Source: Oscillospiraceae bacterium (GTDB taxonomy: Bacteria > Bacillota > Clostridia > Oscillospirales > Acutalibacteraceae). Taken from it: a stretch of 64,000 nucleotides of DNA. The stretch spans positions 28,261-92,260 of the forward strand of contig JAISGQ010000047.1 of assembly GCA_031262985.1 (NCBI GenBank). Direction: 5' to 3'. Below, piece by piece: positions 25,144 to 34,705 of this stretch. The position numbers and the translations under genes were made by a program. The notes under the pieces were generated by a model, which searched no databases, had not been told where the DNA came from, and saw nothing but the letters and a program-made list of their open reading frames with translations. Position 1 is the first letter of the stretch; every line of letters starts with the position of its first letter.

Positions 25144-27009
25144 ATGCCGCGATTTAACGAGCGTTCGGATTCTCCGCGCAACGCGACGCAAAACACAAGA
25201 GATACAGCTCCTTCAACGCCTTTGAAGAGAGAAAAATACGACAAGAGCTTCAGCCGCTCCAATCAGAGCACGCCTGTCTATGCAGACGAGGCGGGCTTTG
25301 CCGACGATTTCGGCAATATGGAGGAGATGGCTGCTCCTCCCTCACCCTCTCCCTCCGAGAGCGTTCGCGTAGAGCGGCAGAAGAGGCAGGCTACCCCTCC
25401 GAGCTTTGACGGAGGCAGAATTGCCGACCCTCCCGCCGCCGAGTCACAGAAAAAGAGAAGGAGATACGCAAACGGCGACACCCCAACCTTTTCCGCATCT
25501 GCCGAGCGACAGCAGAGACCTCAGGAGCAGTCAGCTCGCGGGGAGGAGATGCCTCCCCCTCCTGTGCGTCCGAAAAAGAAGCGGACGACCGAGTCTGCGG
25601 CACTCGCTGCCGAGGAGTTTTCGGCTGCGGATTTTCCGGCGGAGCAGGGCAAATCCAAGCGGAGCGAGAAATCAAGCTCCGACGTTTACTATGTCCCCTC
25701 CATTGAAATAGAGGACGACAAGCGCAGAAGGAGATACAAAACGCGAAACAAAAAGCCGTGGAAGATGTGGCAGAAAGCTACTCTCACAGGCTCACTCATA
25801 GGCATGACCTTCATCTCCCTCCTCGTTTTTGCCTCGTGGCAGCTTGTGATGTTCCAGATGAACGCCAACTCACTCGTCGCGGAGTTTGAGGGAAGCGGCA
25901 ATGTTGACGACTTGACTATAGCTCCCCTCTCGAAGGCGGAGGAGGACAGCCTTACCGCCATTGAGGAAGCTGTTTTCCAGCCTCCCGACACTCCCGTTAT
26001 GTCCGACAAGGAGATTATGAATATCCTCTTCATCGGCTCTGATACGCGGACAGGCAGTGCCACCGCGACGGCGAGAGCGGACGCGATAATGATAATCTCT
26101 ATAGACAAGAAGCACCAAAAAATCAAGCTTTTGTCGGTAGTACGCGACCTGTATGTGAGCATACCCGGCTACAAAGGCTCGAAAATCAACAGCGCGTTTA
26201 AGTACGGCGGAGTTGAACTGCTCAAAAAGACACTCTCGCAGAACCTGAGTATAAGCGTTGACAAGCACGTAATTGTCGATTTCAAGGCATTTAAGGCTAT
26301 AATCAACAAGCTCGGAACGGTGAGCATAACGCTGTCCGAGGCGGAGGCTAAGTATCTCAGAAATAACAAAATCAAGAAGTTCCCCCGATTTACCAAGGAG
26401 GGGACATACGAGATGAACGGCGACGAGGCTCTGATGTTTTCGAGAATCAGAAAGATTGACAGCGACTTCGGTCGTACCAACCGCCAAAAGGAAGTAGTTG
26501 ACGCCATCGTCAAGGTGGTCAAGAAGGCTGAGTACTCCGATCTCGCGCTTGCGATGTACGACACCTTTCAGTATGTCAGCACCGACTTCTCTCAGGCGGA
26601 GCTGTTAGGGCTGATTACTGATGCTCCCACGCTTGTGAACTACGAGATAAAGGACCTCACCCTGCCTGTATATGGCACTCACAAGGAGGCTATGATTGGC
26701 GGAGTGTCCACTATCATCGCCGATTTGAACCTCAACGCAAAGCTTGTGCAGAATTTCATATATAAGGATGAGATGAAGTACGCCGACGGCGCGAAGGCGA
26801 CAGGCGCGAATATCCCCGACCCGGGAGGAATAAATTGGGTAGCCTCCACGACTACTACCACTACGACAAAAAATTCCGATACGGAAGATACCGAACCCGC
26901 CACCACCAAGAAGGCGGAGGCGACCACAACCACAAAGAAAACCGAGGCGACTACTGCCGCTCCGACTACCGCCGCACCTGCTCCTACTGAGGCGAACCCC
27001 GCGGAATAG
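25144..27009 (+). CDS. LytR-CpsA-Psr (LCP) family cell-wall ligase
   Basis: Membrane-anchored enzyme family that transfers polyprenyl-linked polymers such as teichoic acid or capsule to peptidoglycan. About 621 residues: a long disordered, basic, Pro-rich cytoplasmic region (1-200), one membrane helix (about 205-228), the LCP domain (about 293-463) with the conserved Arg/Asp pattern (GSDTRTG, RADAIMI, VVRDLYV, GDEALMFSRIRK and DFGRTNRQ), and a Thr/Ala-rich tail (about 565-621) typical of wall-spanning segments. ATG at 25144 is favoured over 25123 because AGAGGTGAT lies between them at the right distance. LCP proteins usually have a much shorter N-terminal tail. Confidence 0.9.
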   Translation: MPRFNERSDSPRNATQNTRDTAPSTPLKREKYDKSFSRSNQSTPVYADEAGFADDFGNMEEMAAPPSPSPSESVRVERQKRQATPPSFDGGRIADPPAAESQKKRRRYANGDTPTFSASAERQQRPQEQSARGEEMPPPPVRPKKKRTTESAALAAEEFSAADFPAEQGKSKRSEKSSSDVYYVPSIEIEDDKRRRRYKTRNKKPWKMWQKATLTGSLIGMTFISLLVFASWQLVMFQMNANSLVAEFEGSGNVDDLTIAPLSKAEEDSLTAIEEAVFQPPDTPVMSDKEIMNILFIGSDTRTGSATATARADAIMIISIDKKHQKIKLLSVVRDLYVSIPGYKGSKINSAFKYGGVELLKKTLSQNLSISVDKHVIVDFKAFKAIINKLGTVSITLSEAEAKYLRNNKIKKFPRFTKEGTYEMNGDEALMFSRIRKIDSDFGRTNRQKEVVDAIVKVVKKAEYSDLALAMYDTFQYVSTDFSQAELLGLITDAPTLVNYEIKDLTLPVYGTHKEAMIGGVSTIIADLNLNAKLVQNFIYKDEMKYADGAKATGANIPDPGGINWVASTTTTTTTKNSDTEDTEPATTKKAEATTTTKKTEATTAAPTTAAPAPTEANPAE

Positions 27010-27203
27010 GCGGCGGGAGGCGGAACACAGGACGCAGGAGGGGAGCAAGTGTAGGTGCAGGAGTATTTCCTCCTGCGAGGGAATGTTGGTTTTTCGGGAG
27101 CGGGCAAGCGAGAGTTATATACCGAACGTATTGTTTGCTGACAATATTACCCATCGGAGTGAATACTGCTCCTCATGTGAGACGTGAGGGAAGATGCACA
27201 AGT

Positions 27204-27240
27204 ACAGGCGGCGCGACCGAAAGGTCGCGCCGCCTGTGGG
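27204..27240. terminator. Strong hairpin between convergent genes
   Basis: Perfect 15-bp GC-rich stem (ACAGGCGGCGCGACC with its complement) closed by a GAAA tetraloop, between the convergent LCP and HAD genes. The T-tract is weak (GGGTTTGTTG on the plus strand), but position and stability suggest a shared terminator. Confidence 0.75.
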
Positions 27241-27253
27241 TTTGTTGTGATTA

Positions 27254-27907
27254 CTACTCCTGCATGATTGCGTAGGACAGCTCTGTGACGGAATCGACAA
27301 TCACGGTTGCGCCTGCGGTTTCCAACTCGCCGCGAGAACCGTATCCCCATATCACGCCGATACTGTCAATGCCGTTCTCCTTTGCGCCTATGATGTCGTG
27401 TTTGCGGTCGCCTATCATGACTGCCTTATCTTTCGGGAGGTTCAGAGCTTCCATTATGTACGCAATTATATCTCCTTTTTTTGACATACTCCCGTCCAAC
27501 TCCGAGCCTTTTATAAAGTCGAAATATTTTGTAAGGTCAAAGTAATCCAAAATCCGTTTTGCAAAAACCGTAGGCTTTGAAGTAGCAAGAATTATTTTGT
27601 AATTACCGTGTTTCAAAGTCTCCAACAAACCGGCAATCTCATCATACAAAGCATTTTCAAAGATACCTTTATCGGCAAAATATTCTCTGTATTTGTTCAC
27701 CGCCTCCATCGACTTTTGTTTGTCAAACCCGTAATATTCTTCAAAAGACGTTTGAAGCGGAGGACCGATAAAGCAGGTTAAATCATCCCTGTTTTCGATG
27801 TGTATACCGAAGCTCTCAAGCGAATAGGCTACCGAATTAGTGATACCTTCTTTTGGGTCGGTTAAAGTGCCGTCTAAATCAAACAAGCAAATTTCATATC
27901 GCGCCAA
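27254..27907 (-). CDS. HAD-superfamily phosphatase (phosphoglycolate phosphatase-like)
   Basis: 217 residues. HAD motif I DLDGTLTDPKEGITNS (about 10-25), motif II ATSKPT (Ser; about 109-114), conserved Lys in a YFDFIKGSELDG segment, and motif III/IV GDRKHDIIGAKENG (about 165-178). The helical cap between motifs I and II is of the Gph/PGMB type. It is a cytoplasmic hydrolase of small phosphorylated metabolites; the substrate cannot be told. Related annotations include PpaX-like and 5'-nucleotidase. Confidence 0.88.
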   Translation of the reverse strand: MARYEICLFDLDGTLTDPKEGITNSVAYSLESFGIHIENRDDLTCFIGPPLQTSFEEYYGFDKQKSMEAVNKYREYFADKGIFENALYDEIAGLLETLKHGNYKIILATSKPTVFAKRILDYFDLTKYFDFIKGSELDGSMSKKGDIIAYIMEALNLPKDKAVMIGDRKHDIIGAKENGIDSIGVIWGYGSRGELETAGATVIVDSVTELSYAIMQE

Positions 27908-27960
27908 TCGTCAGATCTCCTTTTTGCAGTGATGTCCACTGCATATAAATTTTTGGTTTC

Positions 27961-28788
27961 TCACAGCCATCTCCCGCAGCATTTCTTGAACTTTATCTCG
28001 CTTCCGCAGGGGCATAGGTCATTTCTCCCGATTTTTTCGCCAAAATCGTAGTCCGAACCGTCACTGAAAACCCGCCAACGGGAGATATCCTCTATCATAT
28101 CGCGGACATAGCGTCCCCACGGATCTTCTCTCATCTTTTCGGCGGCGTTTTCTCTTGTCGTTTCATTAAGAGCTTTTTGCCATGTATCAAAAGTTTCCCT
28201 AATACTGCTTACGTGCGTTTTGTAGTATTGTTTTGCTGTATCGGAGAACTCGTCCAGATGCAAATCAGAACAATCGCTGAGAGCCAGTTCGTAGAAAAAG
28301 TCGTCCTCGTCTGTCTTTTCGAGTATTTCAGAATAAAGATTAATAAGAAAATCTCTCTCAATATCTCCCTCGGCAAACATTATATTCAGCGAGTGGAGTG
28401 CTGTGTGACGTGCAAAGTCGAAAAGGGTGTCATCTAATATAACCTCTTTAATCAGAGGGATATCCTCTCTCGCGGCACACGATGCCAGAACGCTTGAACA
28501 GCCATCTGTCAGGATATCGCCAAGCAGATAATCCAACTCAGCCTCGTCCAGACGGAGTATTTCGAGGAGGTACGGCACGGCTTTTCGTTCGCGAAACTCG
28601 GCGAGCGGGAACATCGCGTATTCGATACTGCCCTCGTAGTCGAGTGTGGAGGCGCGTTTCAGCCGTCTCAGAAGCCTCGGAATCGCCTCATCCTTATGTT
28701 CGCGAATACATTCAAACTCCGCACGTGGCAGCCTCGGATAGACTATAGTTGTATTTTTGAAAGCTGTTTTCAAATCCATACTTTTCAT
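27961..28788 (-). CDS. DUF1186-like HEAT-type protein with C-terminal SEC-C motif
   Basis: 275 residues, soluble. The first 130 residues form helical repeats (PRAEFECIREHKDEAIPRLL; FREREKAVPYLLEIL-like stretch) resembling DUF1186. The last 22 residues are a SEC-C zinc motif, NDLCPCGS...KKCCG, as at the end of SecA, where it binds zinc and contacts SecB or ribosomes. Function unknown. The start at 28788 has only a weak ribosome site; the next ATG three codons later is possible. Confidence 0.75.
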   Translation of the reverse strand: MKSMDLKTAFKNTTIVYPRLPRAEFECIREHKDEAIPRLLRRLKRASTLDYEGSIEYAMFPLAEFRERKAVPYLLEILRLDEAELDYLLGDILTDGCSSVLASCAAREDIPLIKEVILDDTLFDFARHTALHSLNIMFAEGDIERDFLINLYSEILEKTDEDDFFYELALSDCSDLHLDEFSDTAKQYYKTHVSSIRETFDTWQKALNETTRENAAEKMREDPWGRYVRDMIEDISRWRVFSDGSDYDFGEKIGRNDLCPCGSEIKFKKCCGRWL

Positions 28789-28847
28789 CTCGATTTTAAG
28801 TTTATTTTGGTGAGAATACTAAATTAACCCTCAAACAATTAAGTGTC

Positions 28848-28892
28848 CACGGGCGAAAACCGCACAAATCCAAGCTTTTCGCCCGTGTTTTC
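28848..28892 (+). terminator. Terminator-like hairpin with conserved CCGCACAAATC loop
   Basis: 12-bp perfect stem CACGGGCGAAAA / TTTTCGCCCGTG around a loop with CCGCACAAATC, then TTTTCT on the plus strand. No plus-strand gene precedes it; flanking genes are on the minus strand. A close relative sits at 32568-32612, where it does follow a plus-strand gene. Confidence 0.55.
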
Positions 28893-28930
28893 TAAGTCAA
28901 TTAACTATAGGACTATACTCCCGCAGCATA

Positions 28931-30349
28931 TTAAAAATTCATGAGCAGGTCATTAATTATCGGCATTAACAATGTTAAAGCAACATTCATAGCAATGATG
29001 CATACAAGCACTAAATTCCACGCGGAGGAAAAGAAATGCGCGTATCGGCGCTTGACATACTGCGTCTTAATTTCGGGGGAGTCCTTCGGGAAATCAAGCC
29101 TCTTTATGTTTGTTATAAAAATTATAATCGAACCCAATATCACGAGAATACCGAACGCAAAATCAAAATACTCAAGCGCGGTTGACATTGTGGGGTCCTT
29201 TATAAGGGCATTCGCGTAGGTCAGTATCGTAGCGAATGCGTTGTTGATAAAGTGCAGCAGAATACACACTCTGAGAGAACCCGTCTTAACCGCGACGTAG
29301 GCGAGGACAACTCCTATACCCATGGCAAAGGGAATCTGCTGTAAATTGCCGTGAATCAAGCCGAACATTAGGGAGGAGACAATCATCGCGAAGGCAAGTC
29401 CGTATCTCCGAAGCCCCATGAGTATAGCTCCGCGGAACATAATCTCCTCAGTGATAGGCGCGATTACACACAGCATAATGGCGTAAACTATCAGATATGG
29501 GATACTCATCTCGCCAATCTCCGAGGCGGCTATTTCCATTCCGGGGATAAACTGCGCAAGGAAGGAGTAGATATACTGCCAGATGTAGTTGATAGCCAAT
29601 ATCACAACTGCCGCCTTGAACACAAAGGCGGGCGTCGCATTCTGTGACTTGCCGAGGAGAGCGGAGAATTTGATATCTCTCTTTTTAGCGTAGAACAAAA
29701 AGGGAATCATATTGCCTGCAAGCAGTCCGAGTGACATTGCTATAATTATTATAGTATTCAAATCGCCGTCTACGGCATCTAATAAAAAATCAGAGAACGA
29801 AGCTTCGGAGGAGGCAAATAACAACACGAACGATATAATCAAAATAATTAACATAACAAACACAGAGATAAGCTCTCTCACAAGCAGTGTTCCGCCCACA
29901 CGTCCGCAATCTTTCCGAAACAGTTCCTTCGCGGTTGGCGGCTGAACATACACAATCGGCTGCTGAGGCGCAACGTAGCCGGTTTGAGGAGGATAGTATC
30001 CCTGCGGATATACAGGAGGCATGGTCTGAGCAGGATAAACAGGCTGCTGAGGTGGATATACAGGTTGCTGCGTAGGATAAACAGGCTGCTGAGGCGGGCA
30101 GTAAGTCCCCTCATTCACATTAGGAAGCTGAGTGTAAACCTGCGGCGGTATCTGCCCTGCCTGCGGCGGATAATACTCCTGCCGGTCATAGATCGGCGCA
30201 GTTTGCTGAGCGTATCCCTCCTGCACAGGCGGATAGGCAGATTGCACCTGCGGCGGTATCTCCTGTGTGAAGTTCTGCCGAGGAGGAATCTCCTGCGCTG
30301 AGTTCTGCAAAGGGTTTTGATTTTCAGATTGATTGTGATTGTTTTCCAT
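28931..30349 (-). CDS. CPBP-family intramembrane metalloprotease (Abi/CAAX type)
   Basis: 472 residues. The N-terminal 160 residues are disordered and rich in Gln, Pro and Tyr with short repeats (QPVYP units), presumably cytoplasmic. The remainder has about eight membrane segments. CPBP motifs: EEIMFRG (EExxxR), FGLIHGN (FxxxH) and HFINN (HxxxN), the metal site of Rce1-like proteases. Members act in prenyl-protein processing, bacteriocin immunity or signalling; the client here is unknown. ATG at 30349 is chosen because AAAGGGGAC lies upstream and the earlier 57 codons look non-coding. Confidence 0.88.
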   Translation of the reverse strand: MENNHNQSENQNPLQNSAQEIPPRQNFTQEIPPQVQSAYPPVQEGYAQQTAPIYDRQEYYPPQAGQIPPQVYTQLPNVNEGTYCPPQQPVYPTQQPVYPPQQPVYPAQTMPPVYPQGYYPPQTGYVAPQQPIVYVQPPTAKELFRKDCGRVGGTLLVRELISVFVMLIILIISFVLLFASSEASFSDFLLDAVDGDLNTIIIIAMSLGLLAGNMIPFLFYAKKRDIKFSALLGKSQNATPAFVFKAAVVILAINYIWQYIYSFLAQFIPGMEIAASEIGEMSIPYLIVYAIMLCVIAPITEEIMFRGAILMGLRRYGLAFAMIVSSLMFGLIHGNLQQIPFAMGIGVVLAYVAVKTGSLRVCILLHFINNAFATILTYANALIKDPTMSTALEYFDFAFGILVILGSIIIFITNIKRLDFPKDSPEIKTQYVKRRYAHFFSSAWNLVLVCIIAMNVALTLLMPIINDLLMNF

Positions 30350-30549
30350 ATTATTTGTGTCCCCTTTCCATAATTTTTGTAATTTGCGGGGTAATATAAT
30401 GTGTGTTGTTATAATAATACAGTTTTTGCTGAACTTTGTCAACTTAATAGGATAAAGTTCAAATTTTGCGCTGTTTTGTAACTTGTTTGTCCCTCTTATC
30501 TGTGGTAAAATCTCTGTCATAACAGAACAACCGAGAGGATGTATAAACA

Positions 30550-31746
30550 GTGTTTACAATTTTGTTAATTATAATCTATCTTTCTTTTATCAGTCTGGGA
30601 CTGCCCGATTCGCTGCTCGGAGCGGCGTGGCCTGCAATGCAGATGAGCTTGGGGCTGCCCGTATCGGCGGCGGGGATATTGTCGATTACCGTGTCGGCGG
30701 GAACGGTAGTGTCCAGCCTAATGAGTACGCGGCTCATACGGAAATTCGGAACAGGAGTACTCACCTCGGTGAGCGTAGCAATTACGGCAATCTCCCTGCT
30801 GGGATTCGGCTTGTCGCAATCGCTCTTTGTGCTGTGCCTCTGCTCCATTCCTCTCGGTCTCGGAGCGGGAACGGTGGACGCGGCACTAAACAATTTCGTC
30901 GCCCTCCACTACACCGCGCGGCACATGAACTGGCTCCACTGCTTCTGGGGAGTAGGAGCAACGGTAGGTCCTTCCATCATGTCGTTTTGGCTCGCGAAAA
31001 ACAACAACTGGTCGGCGGGATACCTCGCCATAGCACTCCTCCAGTTTGCCCTCGTCGCAGTTTTGTTCATCTCTGTGCCGCTGTGGAAGAAGGTGTCCTC
31101 CCTCAAATCGGCACAGGCGGGTGAGGAGGATTCTAATGCGGAGGAGATAATAAACGTGCCGCTCTTTAGGGCGTTCAAGGTAAAAAATGCCTTCGCCGCA
31201 CTTTTTGCGTTCTTCTTCTACTGCTCCGTGGAGGCGACAGCCGGCTTGTGGATAGGAAGCTACGCGGTGGAGAAATACGCCGTCTCCACAGAAACGGCGG
31301 CGGTGTGGACCTCTGTTTTCTTTTTCGGGATTACAGCGGGACGCTTCGTTTCGGGGCTTGCCGCCGATAAATTAAGTACCAAGGCTCTCATAAGAGCGGG
31401 CGAGTTTGGCATAATAGCGGGAGTTGCCGTAATGCTCCTCCCTTTGCCGGAGTGGAAGCTGCCGCTCGCCGCTCTCGTACTCGGCGTTTCCTGCGCGCCA
31501 ATCTTCCCCTCCATGATACACCGCACTCCGCAGGTATTCGGCAAGGCGCGTTCTCAGTCGATGATGGGTATGCAGATGGCGTTCGCCTACATCGGAACTA
31601 CCGCTATGCCGCCCCTGTTCGGGCTGACAGCGGAGTATATTTCCATCTCCTCCCTGCCGATATATATGCTTGTATGCGCGGTGTTTATGGCGATTTGCTG
31701 TGAATATGTGTCGCGCAGTGCGGGTGCTGTATCAGTTGACAAGTGA
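30550..31746 (+). CDS. Major facilitator superfamily transporter
   Basis: 398 residues with about 12 membrane segments, no soluble domain. N-terminal GLPDSLLGAAWPAMQ and GVGATVGPSIMSFWL are typical of MFS permeases of the FucP/YfkF-like group; an acidic cytoplasmic loop lies near residue 200. The substrate is unknown; close relatives are annotated as sugar or drug transporters. GTG start at 30550 with GAGAGGA upstream. The stop codon lies inside a 7-bp tandem repeat (AGTTGAC-AAGTGAC). Confidence 0.88.
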   Translation: MFTILLIIIYLSFISLGLPDSLLGAAWPAMQMSLGLPVSAAGILSITVSAGTVVSSLMSTRLIRKFGTGVLTSVSVAITAISLLGFGLSQSLFVLCLCSIPLGLGAGTVDAALNNFVALHYTARHMNWLHCFWGVGATVGPSIMSFWLAKNNNWSAGYLAIALLQFALVAVLFISVPLWKKVSSLKSAQAGEEDSNAEEIINVPLFRAFKVKNAFAALFAFFFYCSVEATAGLWIGSYAVEKYAVSTETAAVWTSVFFFGITAGRFVSGLAADKLSTKALIRAGEFGIIAGVAVMLLPLPEWKLPLAALVLGVSCAPIFPSMIHRTPQVFGKARSQSMMGMQMAFAYIGTTAMPPLFGLTAEYISISSLPIYMLVCAVFMAICCEYVSRSAGAVSVDK

Positions 31747-31768
31747 CAGGCGGCAGGCGGCAGACAAG
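31734..31768. repeat. 7-bp tandem repeat across the stop of the MFS gene
   Basis: Heptamers AGTTGAC, AAGTGAC, AGGCGGC, AGGCGGC and AGACAAG in perfect 7-bp phase. The TGA stop of the MFS gene (31744-31746) is within the second unit. The same AGTTGAC-AAGTGAC 14-mer occurs on the minus strand at the aroK end. Confidence 0.75.
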
Positions 31769-31844
31769 GTTTTTAAAGGGTTGCCAAAGCAATAATTAAC
31801 TACAAGAGAAATTACTGCTCAATTCAAATTGGGAGGAATATATT

Positions 31845-32528
31845 ATGCTTAAATTTCTTGGAAACGGCTCTTGTTTTAATACGGAGGTGGGAAACAACTC
31901 CTGCTATTATTACAATCCTGAGGACAAATCAATACTGCTGATAGATTGTGGAGAAAGCGTATTTGAAAGAATAATGAAAAGAAAGCTGCTCGGCAATGTG
32001 CAGACTGTCGATATATTAATAACTCACCTTCACTCAGACCACGCGGGGAGTTTGCCTTCCTTGCTGTTTGCCTGTCAGTTCGGCTTACAGATAAAGCCTA
32101 CTGTAATATATCCCGAAAAAGAAGTCATTTCGGATTATTTGAGAACAACGGGAAATGAGCAGGATGAGTTTCTGTTAGCGACTCCCGAGGAGTACGAGAG
32201 GTTCGATATTCGGTATGTCCGGCAGAACCACAGCAAATTTATAAACGCTTTCGGATATTTGCTGTGTATAGACGGCAAAACGATATACTACAGCGGAGAC
32301 GCTCACGACATAAATCCTGAGATATTAAACAAGCTTAACGTCGGTGAGATAGACGAGTTTTATCAGGATGTTACCCGATACGACAACTCCGCTCATTTGA
32401 ATATTGACAGATTAAATGAAATCGTACTGCCGAAAAACAGAGACAAGGTTATATGTATGCACTTTGATGATGGTTTCACAAAGGAAAAAGCAAGAGAATT
32501 GGGATTCAAGTGTGCAGAAACAGAATAG
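31845..32528 (+). CDS. MBL-fold hydrolase (ribonuclease Z-like)
   Basis: 227 residues. Starts MLKFLGNGSCFNTEVGNNS, then DCGES and the metal motif THLHSDHAGS (about 61-70). Later ligands are YYSGDAHD and the C-terminal CMHFDD. The architecture resembles RNase Z/ElaC and phosphodiesterase-type MBL proteins, but the full RNase Z exosite is not visible, so the substrate is open. Ribosome site GGGAGGA about 9 nt upstream. It is followed by a terminator at 32568. Confidence 0.82.
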   Translation: MLKFLGNGSCFNTEVGNNSCYYYNPEDKSILLIDCGESVFERIMKRKLLGNVQTVDILITHLHSDHAGSLPSLLFACQFGLQIKPTVIYPEKEVISDYLRTTGNEQDEFLLATPEEYERFDIRYVRQNHSKFINAFGYLLCIDGKTIYYSGDAHDINPEILNKLNVGEIDEFYQDVTRYDNSAHLNIDRLNEIVLPKNRDKVICMHFDDGFTKEKARELGFKCAETE

Positions 32529-32567
32529 GCGGAGCAGTATAAATTACTCCGTAACAATAAGCATCTG

Positions 32568-32618
32568 CGGGCAAAAGCCGCACAAATCAGGGGCTTTTGC
32601 CCGTGTTTTCTTGTTGTT
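32568..32618 (+). terminator. Terminator with conserved CCGCACAAATC loop
   Basis: 12-bp stem CGGGCAAAAGCC / GGCTTTTGCCCG with loop GCACAAATCAGG-like, then TGTTTTCTTGTTGTTTT. It ends the MBL-hydrolase gene and is a relative of the hairpin at 28848. Confidence 0.8.
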
Positions 32619-32723
32619 TTCCAAGTGAATAACTATACAGCAGACAAACGAATTGTAATTAAGTGGGTGCGGCAAAATAAACTTGCCGCACCCTTTTGTG
32701 TATATCTATTGATTACAGCAGAA

Positions 32724-33203
32724 TCAATAGCCTAACTCCTTGAGAATATCCTCCACCTCAGCCTTATCAGAGGAGGCTATATTCTGTGCGAATATGAAGG
32801 TGTTTCCAATCTGGGAAACAATGTAAAATTTGCCGTCGGAGGTGAGAGTGTATCTGGCATAGCTCGGTAAAAATACCTCTGTCTCTACTGCCGCTGAACC
32901 CTTCAGCTCTTTGAAGTGTACCCTGTTCTGCTCATACGAAGAACGAGCGCGTTCGGCAGAAGGTACTACATAAAACTCAATCTGATACGTAGCCGCTTTG
33001 TTAACCGCTATGGTGACTGAGTTTACAAGTCCGGCTTCGAACTGGCTTGTAGCGTCCGTAACGGTAAAATTATTCTCCTGCATTGTGGAGTTGAAGGTTT
33101 CAGCCGTAATCGGTTCTTTCGGCGATGATGAGCATCCGCTGAGAGCAAAGAGAAAAACTGAAAGCACAAGCAGTGCAGCGGTAATTTTTCTGATGTTAGA
33201 CAT
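32724..33203 (-). CDS. Small lipoprotein of unknown function
   Basis: 159 residues. Signal peptide with lipobox LSGC (Cys about 23), then a compact alpha/beta domain of about 130 residues with no motif I recognise (segment TAETFNSTMQENNFTV is followed by YQIEFYVV and FYIVSQIGNTFIFA). It is expected to be anchored on the outer face of the membrane. ATG at 33203 is preceded by AGGAGG. It lies downstream of the ABC ATPase gene, separated by a hairpin, so it is probably transcribed separately. Confidence 0.8.
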   Translation of the reverse strand: MSNIRKITAALLVLSVFLFALSGCSSSPKEPITAETFNSTMQENNFTVTDATSQFEAGLVNSVTIAVNKAATYQIEFYVVPSAERARSSYEQNRVHFKELKGSAAVETEVFLPSYARYTLTSDGKFYIVSQIGNTFIFAQNIASSDKAEVEDILKELGY

Positions 33204-33264
33204 AGATAAATCCTCCTGTGTCAAATAGTATAGCAGTTTAGCGATTGGAGCGATTGGCATAAAT

Positions 33265-33293
33265 GCCGTTCCCAAACGAAGTTTGAGAACGGC
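33265..33293 (-). terminator. Hairpin after the ABC ATPase gene
   Basis: 13-bp stem with one mismatch (GCCGTTCCCAAAC with GTTTGAGAACGGC) and a 3-nt loop, 37 bp after the ATPase stop. The T-tract is short on the minus strand. Confidence 0.55.
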
Positions 33294-33329
33294 ACAAAGC
33301 TATCTGTAAGATATTAAATTAAGCGACAA

Positions 33330-34442
33330 TTAGTTGACTATTGTAAGAGTAGTCTCCTTGTCGAAGAGGTGAATCTTGCTGTTTACGAACGCAACCTTAA
33401 TCTGATCGCCTGCTCTTGTCTTAGATGTAGGAGCAACACGTGCAGTGATAGGATTGCCATAAGCGTTGATGTAGAGGAATGTTTCGTTACCCATAAGCTC
33501 AGTAACCTCAACGTCAGCAACTACGCAGCTCTCAGAATATCTCTCGATATACTCAGGCTCGTCGTGTACGTGCTCAGGACGGATGCCGAGAACGACCTCT
33601 TTGCCGATATAAGCGTCAAGCTGACCTCTGTTGTTCTTTGAGGCGGGGAGCTTGATGGAGAAGTCGCCGAACAGTGCGAACACGTCGTCTCCGCGCTTCT
33701 CGAGTGTTACGTCGATGAAGTTCATCTGAGGAGAGCCGATGAAGCCGGCAACAAACATATTGCAGGGCTTGTCATAGAGGAATTGAGGTGTGTGAACCTG
33801 CTGAATAAGTCCGTCCTTCATAACAACGATTCTGTCGCCCATTGTCATAGCCTCAGTCTGATCGTGTGTAACGTAGACGAAGGTTGTACCAAGTCTCATG
33901 TGAAGCTTAGCAAGCTCTGTACGCATCTGTGCGCGGAGCTTAGCATCGAGGTTGGAGAGAGGCTCGTCGAGAAGGAATACCTTAGGCTCACGAACGATAG
34001 CACGTCCGAGAGCAACACGCTGACGCTGTCCGCCGGAGAGAGCCTTAGGTTTTCTCTGGAGAAGGTGCTGGATGTCAAGAATCTGAGCAGCCTCGTCAAC
34101 ACGACGCTTAATCTCGTCCTTGGAGTACTTTCTGAGCTTAAGTCCGAAAGCCATATTATCGAAAACGGTCATGTGCGGGTAAAGAGCATAGTTCTGGAAA
34201 ACCATCGCTATGTCGCGGTCCTTAGGAGCAACGTCATTGACGAGGATGTCGCCGATGTAGAGCTCGCCGTCGCTGATCTCCTCAAGACCTGCAATCATTC
34301 TCAGTGTTGTGGACTTTCCGCAGCCGGAAGGACCAACAAGAATGATAAACTCCTTGTCCTGAATCTCAAGATTGAAGTCGCTTACCGCAACAACATTTCC
34401 CGAGTAACGCTTGTAAATGTTTTTCAGTGTTACACTTGCCAT
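33330..34442 (-). CDS. Carbohydrate ABC transporter ATPase (MsmK/UgpC/MalK type)
   Basis: ATPase that energises CUT1-type sugar importers. 370 residues: nucleotide-binding domain with Walker [10 protein letters not shown], signature LSGGQRQR, Walker B VFLLDEP and switch His in VTHDQ, then a C-terminal MalK-like OB domain (about 240-370). No permease or binding protein is nearby. That is typical of MsmK, a single ATPase that serves several sugar transporters in Firmicutes. ATG at 34442 with GGAGG 7 nt upstream; it has its own promoter. Confidence 0.93.
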   Translation of the reverse strand: MASVTLKNIYKRYSGNVVAVSDFNLEIQDKEFIILVGPSGCGKSTTLRMIAGLEEISDGELYIGDILVNDVAPKDRDIAMVFQNYALYPHMTVFDNMAFGLKLRKYSKDEIKRRVDEAAQILDIQHLLQRKPKALSGGQRQRVALGRAIVREPKVFLLDEPLSNLDAKLRAQMRTELAKLHMRLGTTFVYVTHDQTEAMTMGDRIVVMKDGLIQQVHTPQFLYDKPCNMFVAGFIGSPQMNFIDVTLEKRGDDVFALFGDFSIKLPASKNNRGQLDAYIGKEVVLGIRPEHVHDEPEYIERYSESCVVADVEVTELMGNETFLYINAYGNPITARVAPTSKTRAGDQIKVAFVNSKIHLFDKETTLTIVN

Positions 34443-34513
34443 GTTTTTTTCCTCCAAAAATAATAAATTTTCGAGTATTCGGAATCTCCGTACACTCATG
34501 ACATCTGTCGCTA

Positions 34514-34541
34514 ATAATATTAACAGAAAAGCTTGTTTCAA
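34514..34541 (-). promoter_or_regulatory. Predicted promoter of the sugar-ABC ATPase gene
   Basis: Minus strand: TTGAAA (34541-34536), 16-bp spacer, TATTAT (34519-34514), giving a leader of about 65 nt before the start at 34442. Confidence 0.55.
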
Positions 34542-34705
34542 GCAATAGTTTATTCGTAGAAGTTATCGCGTTTAATTCGTGCATTTTGCACATACTTTTT
34601 CACGCACTCTTCATAATTTAAAAAAACTGCACAAAGAACCCCTGTGTTTTTTCAAAACATTGCACAAAAGCAAATTTGCGGCAGAGTAGTAGCCGCCGCC
34701 GCAGA

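Noticed and set aside
28848..28892. Terminator of a hidden plus-strand gene before 28848
   Set aside because: No plus-strand frame with a ribosome site was seen between 27910 and 28848; the region is coded by the SEC-C gene on the minus strand.
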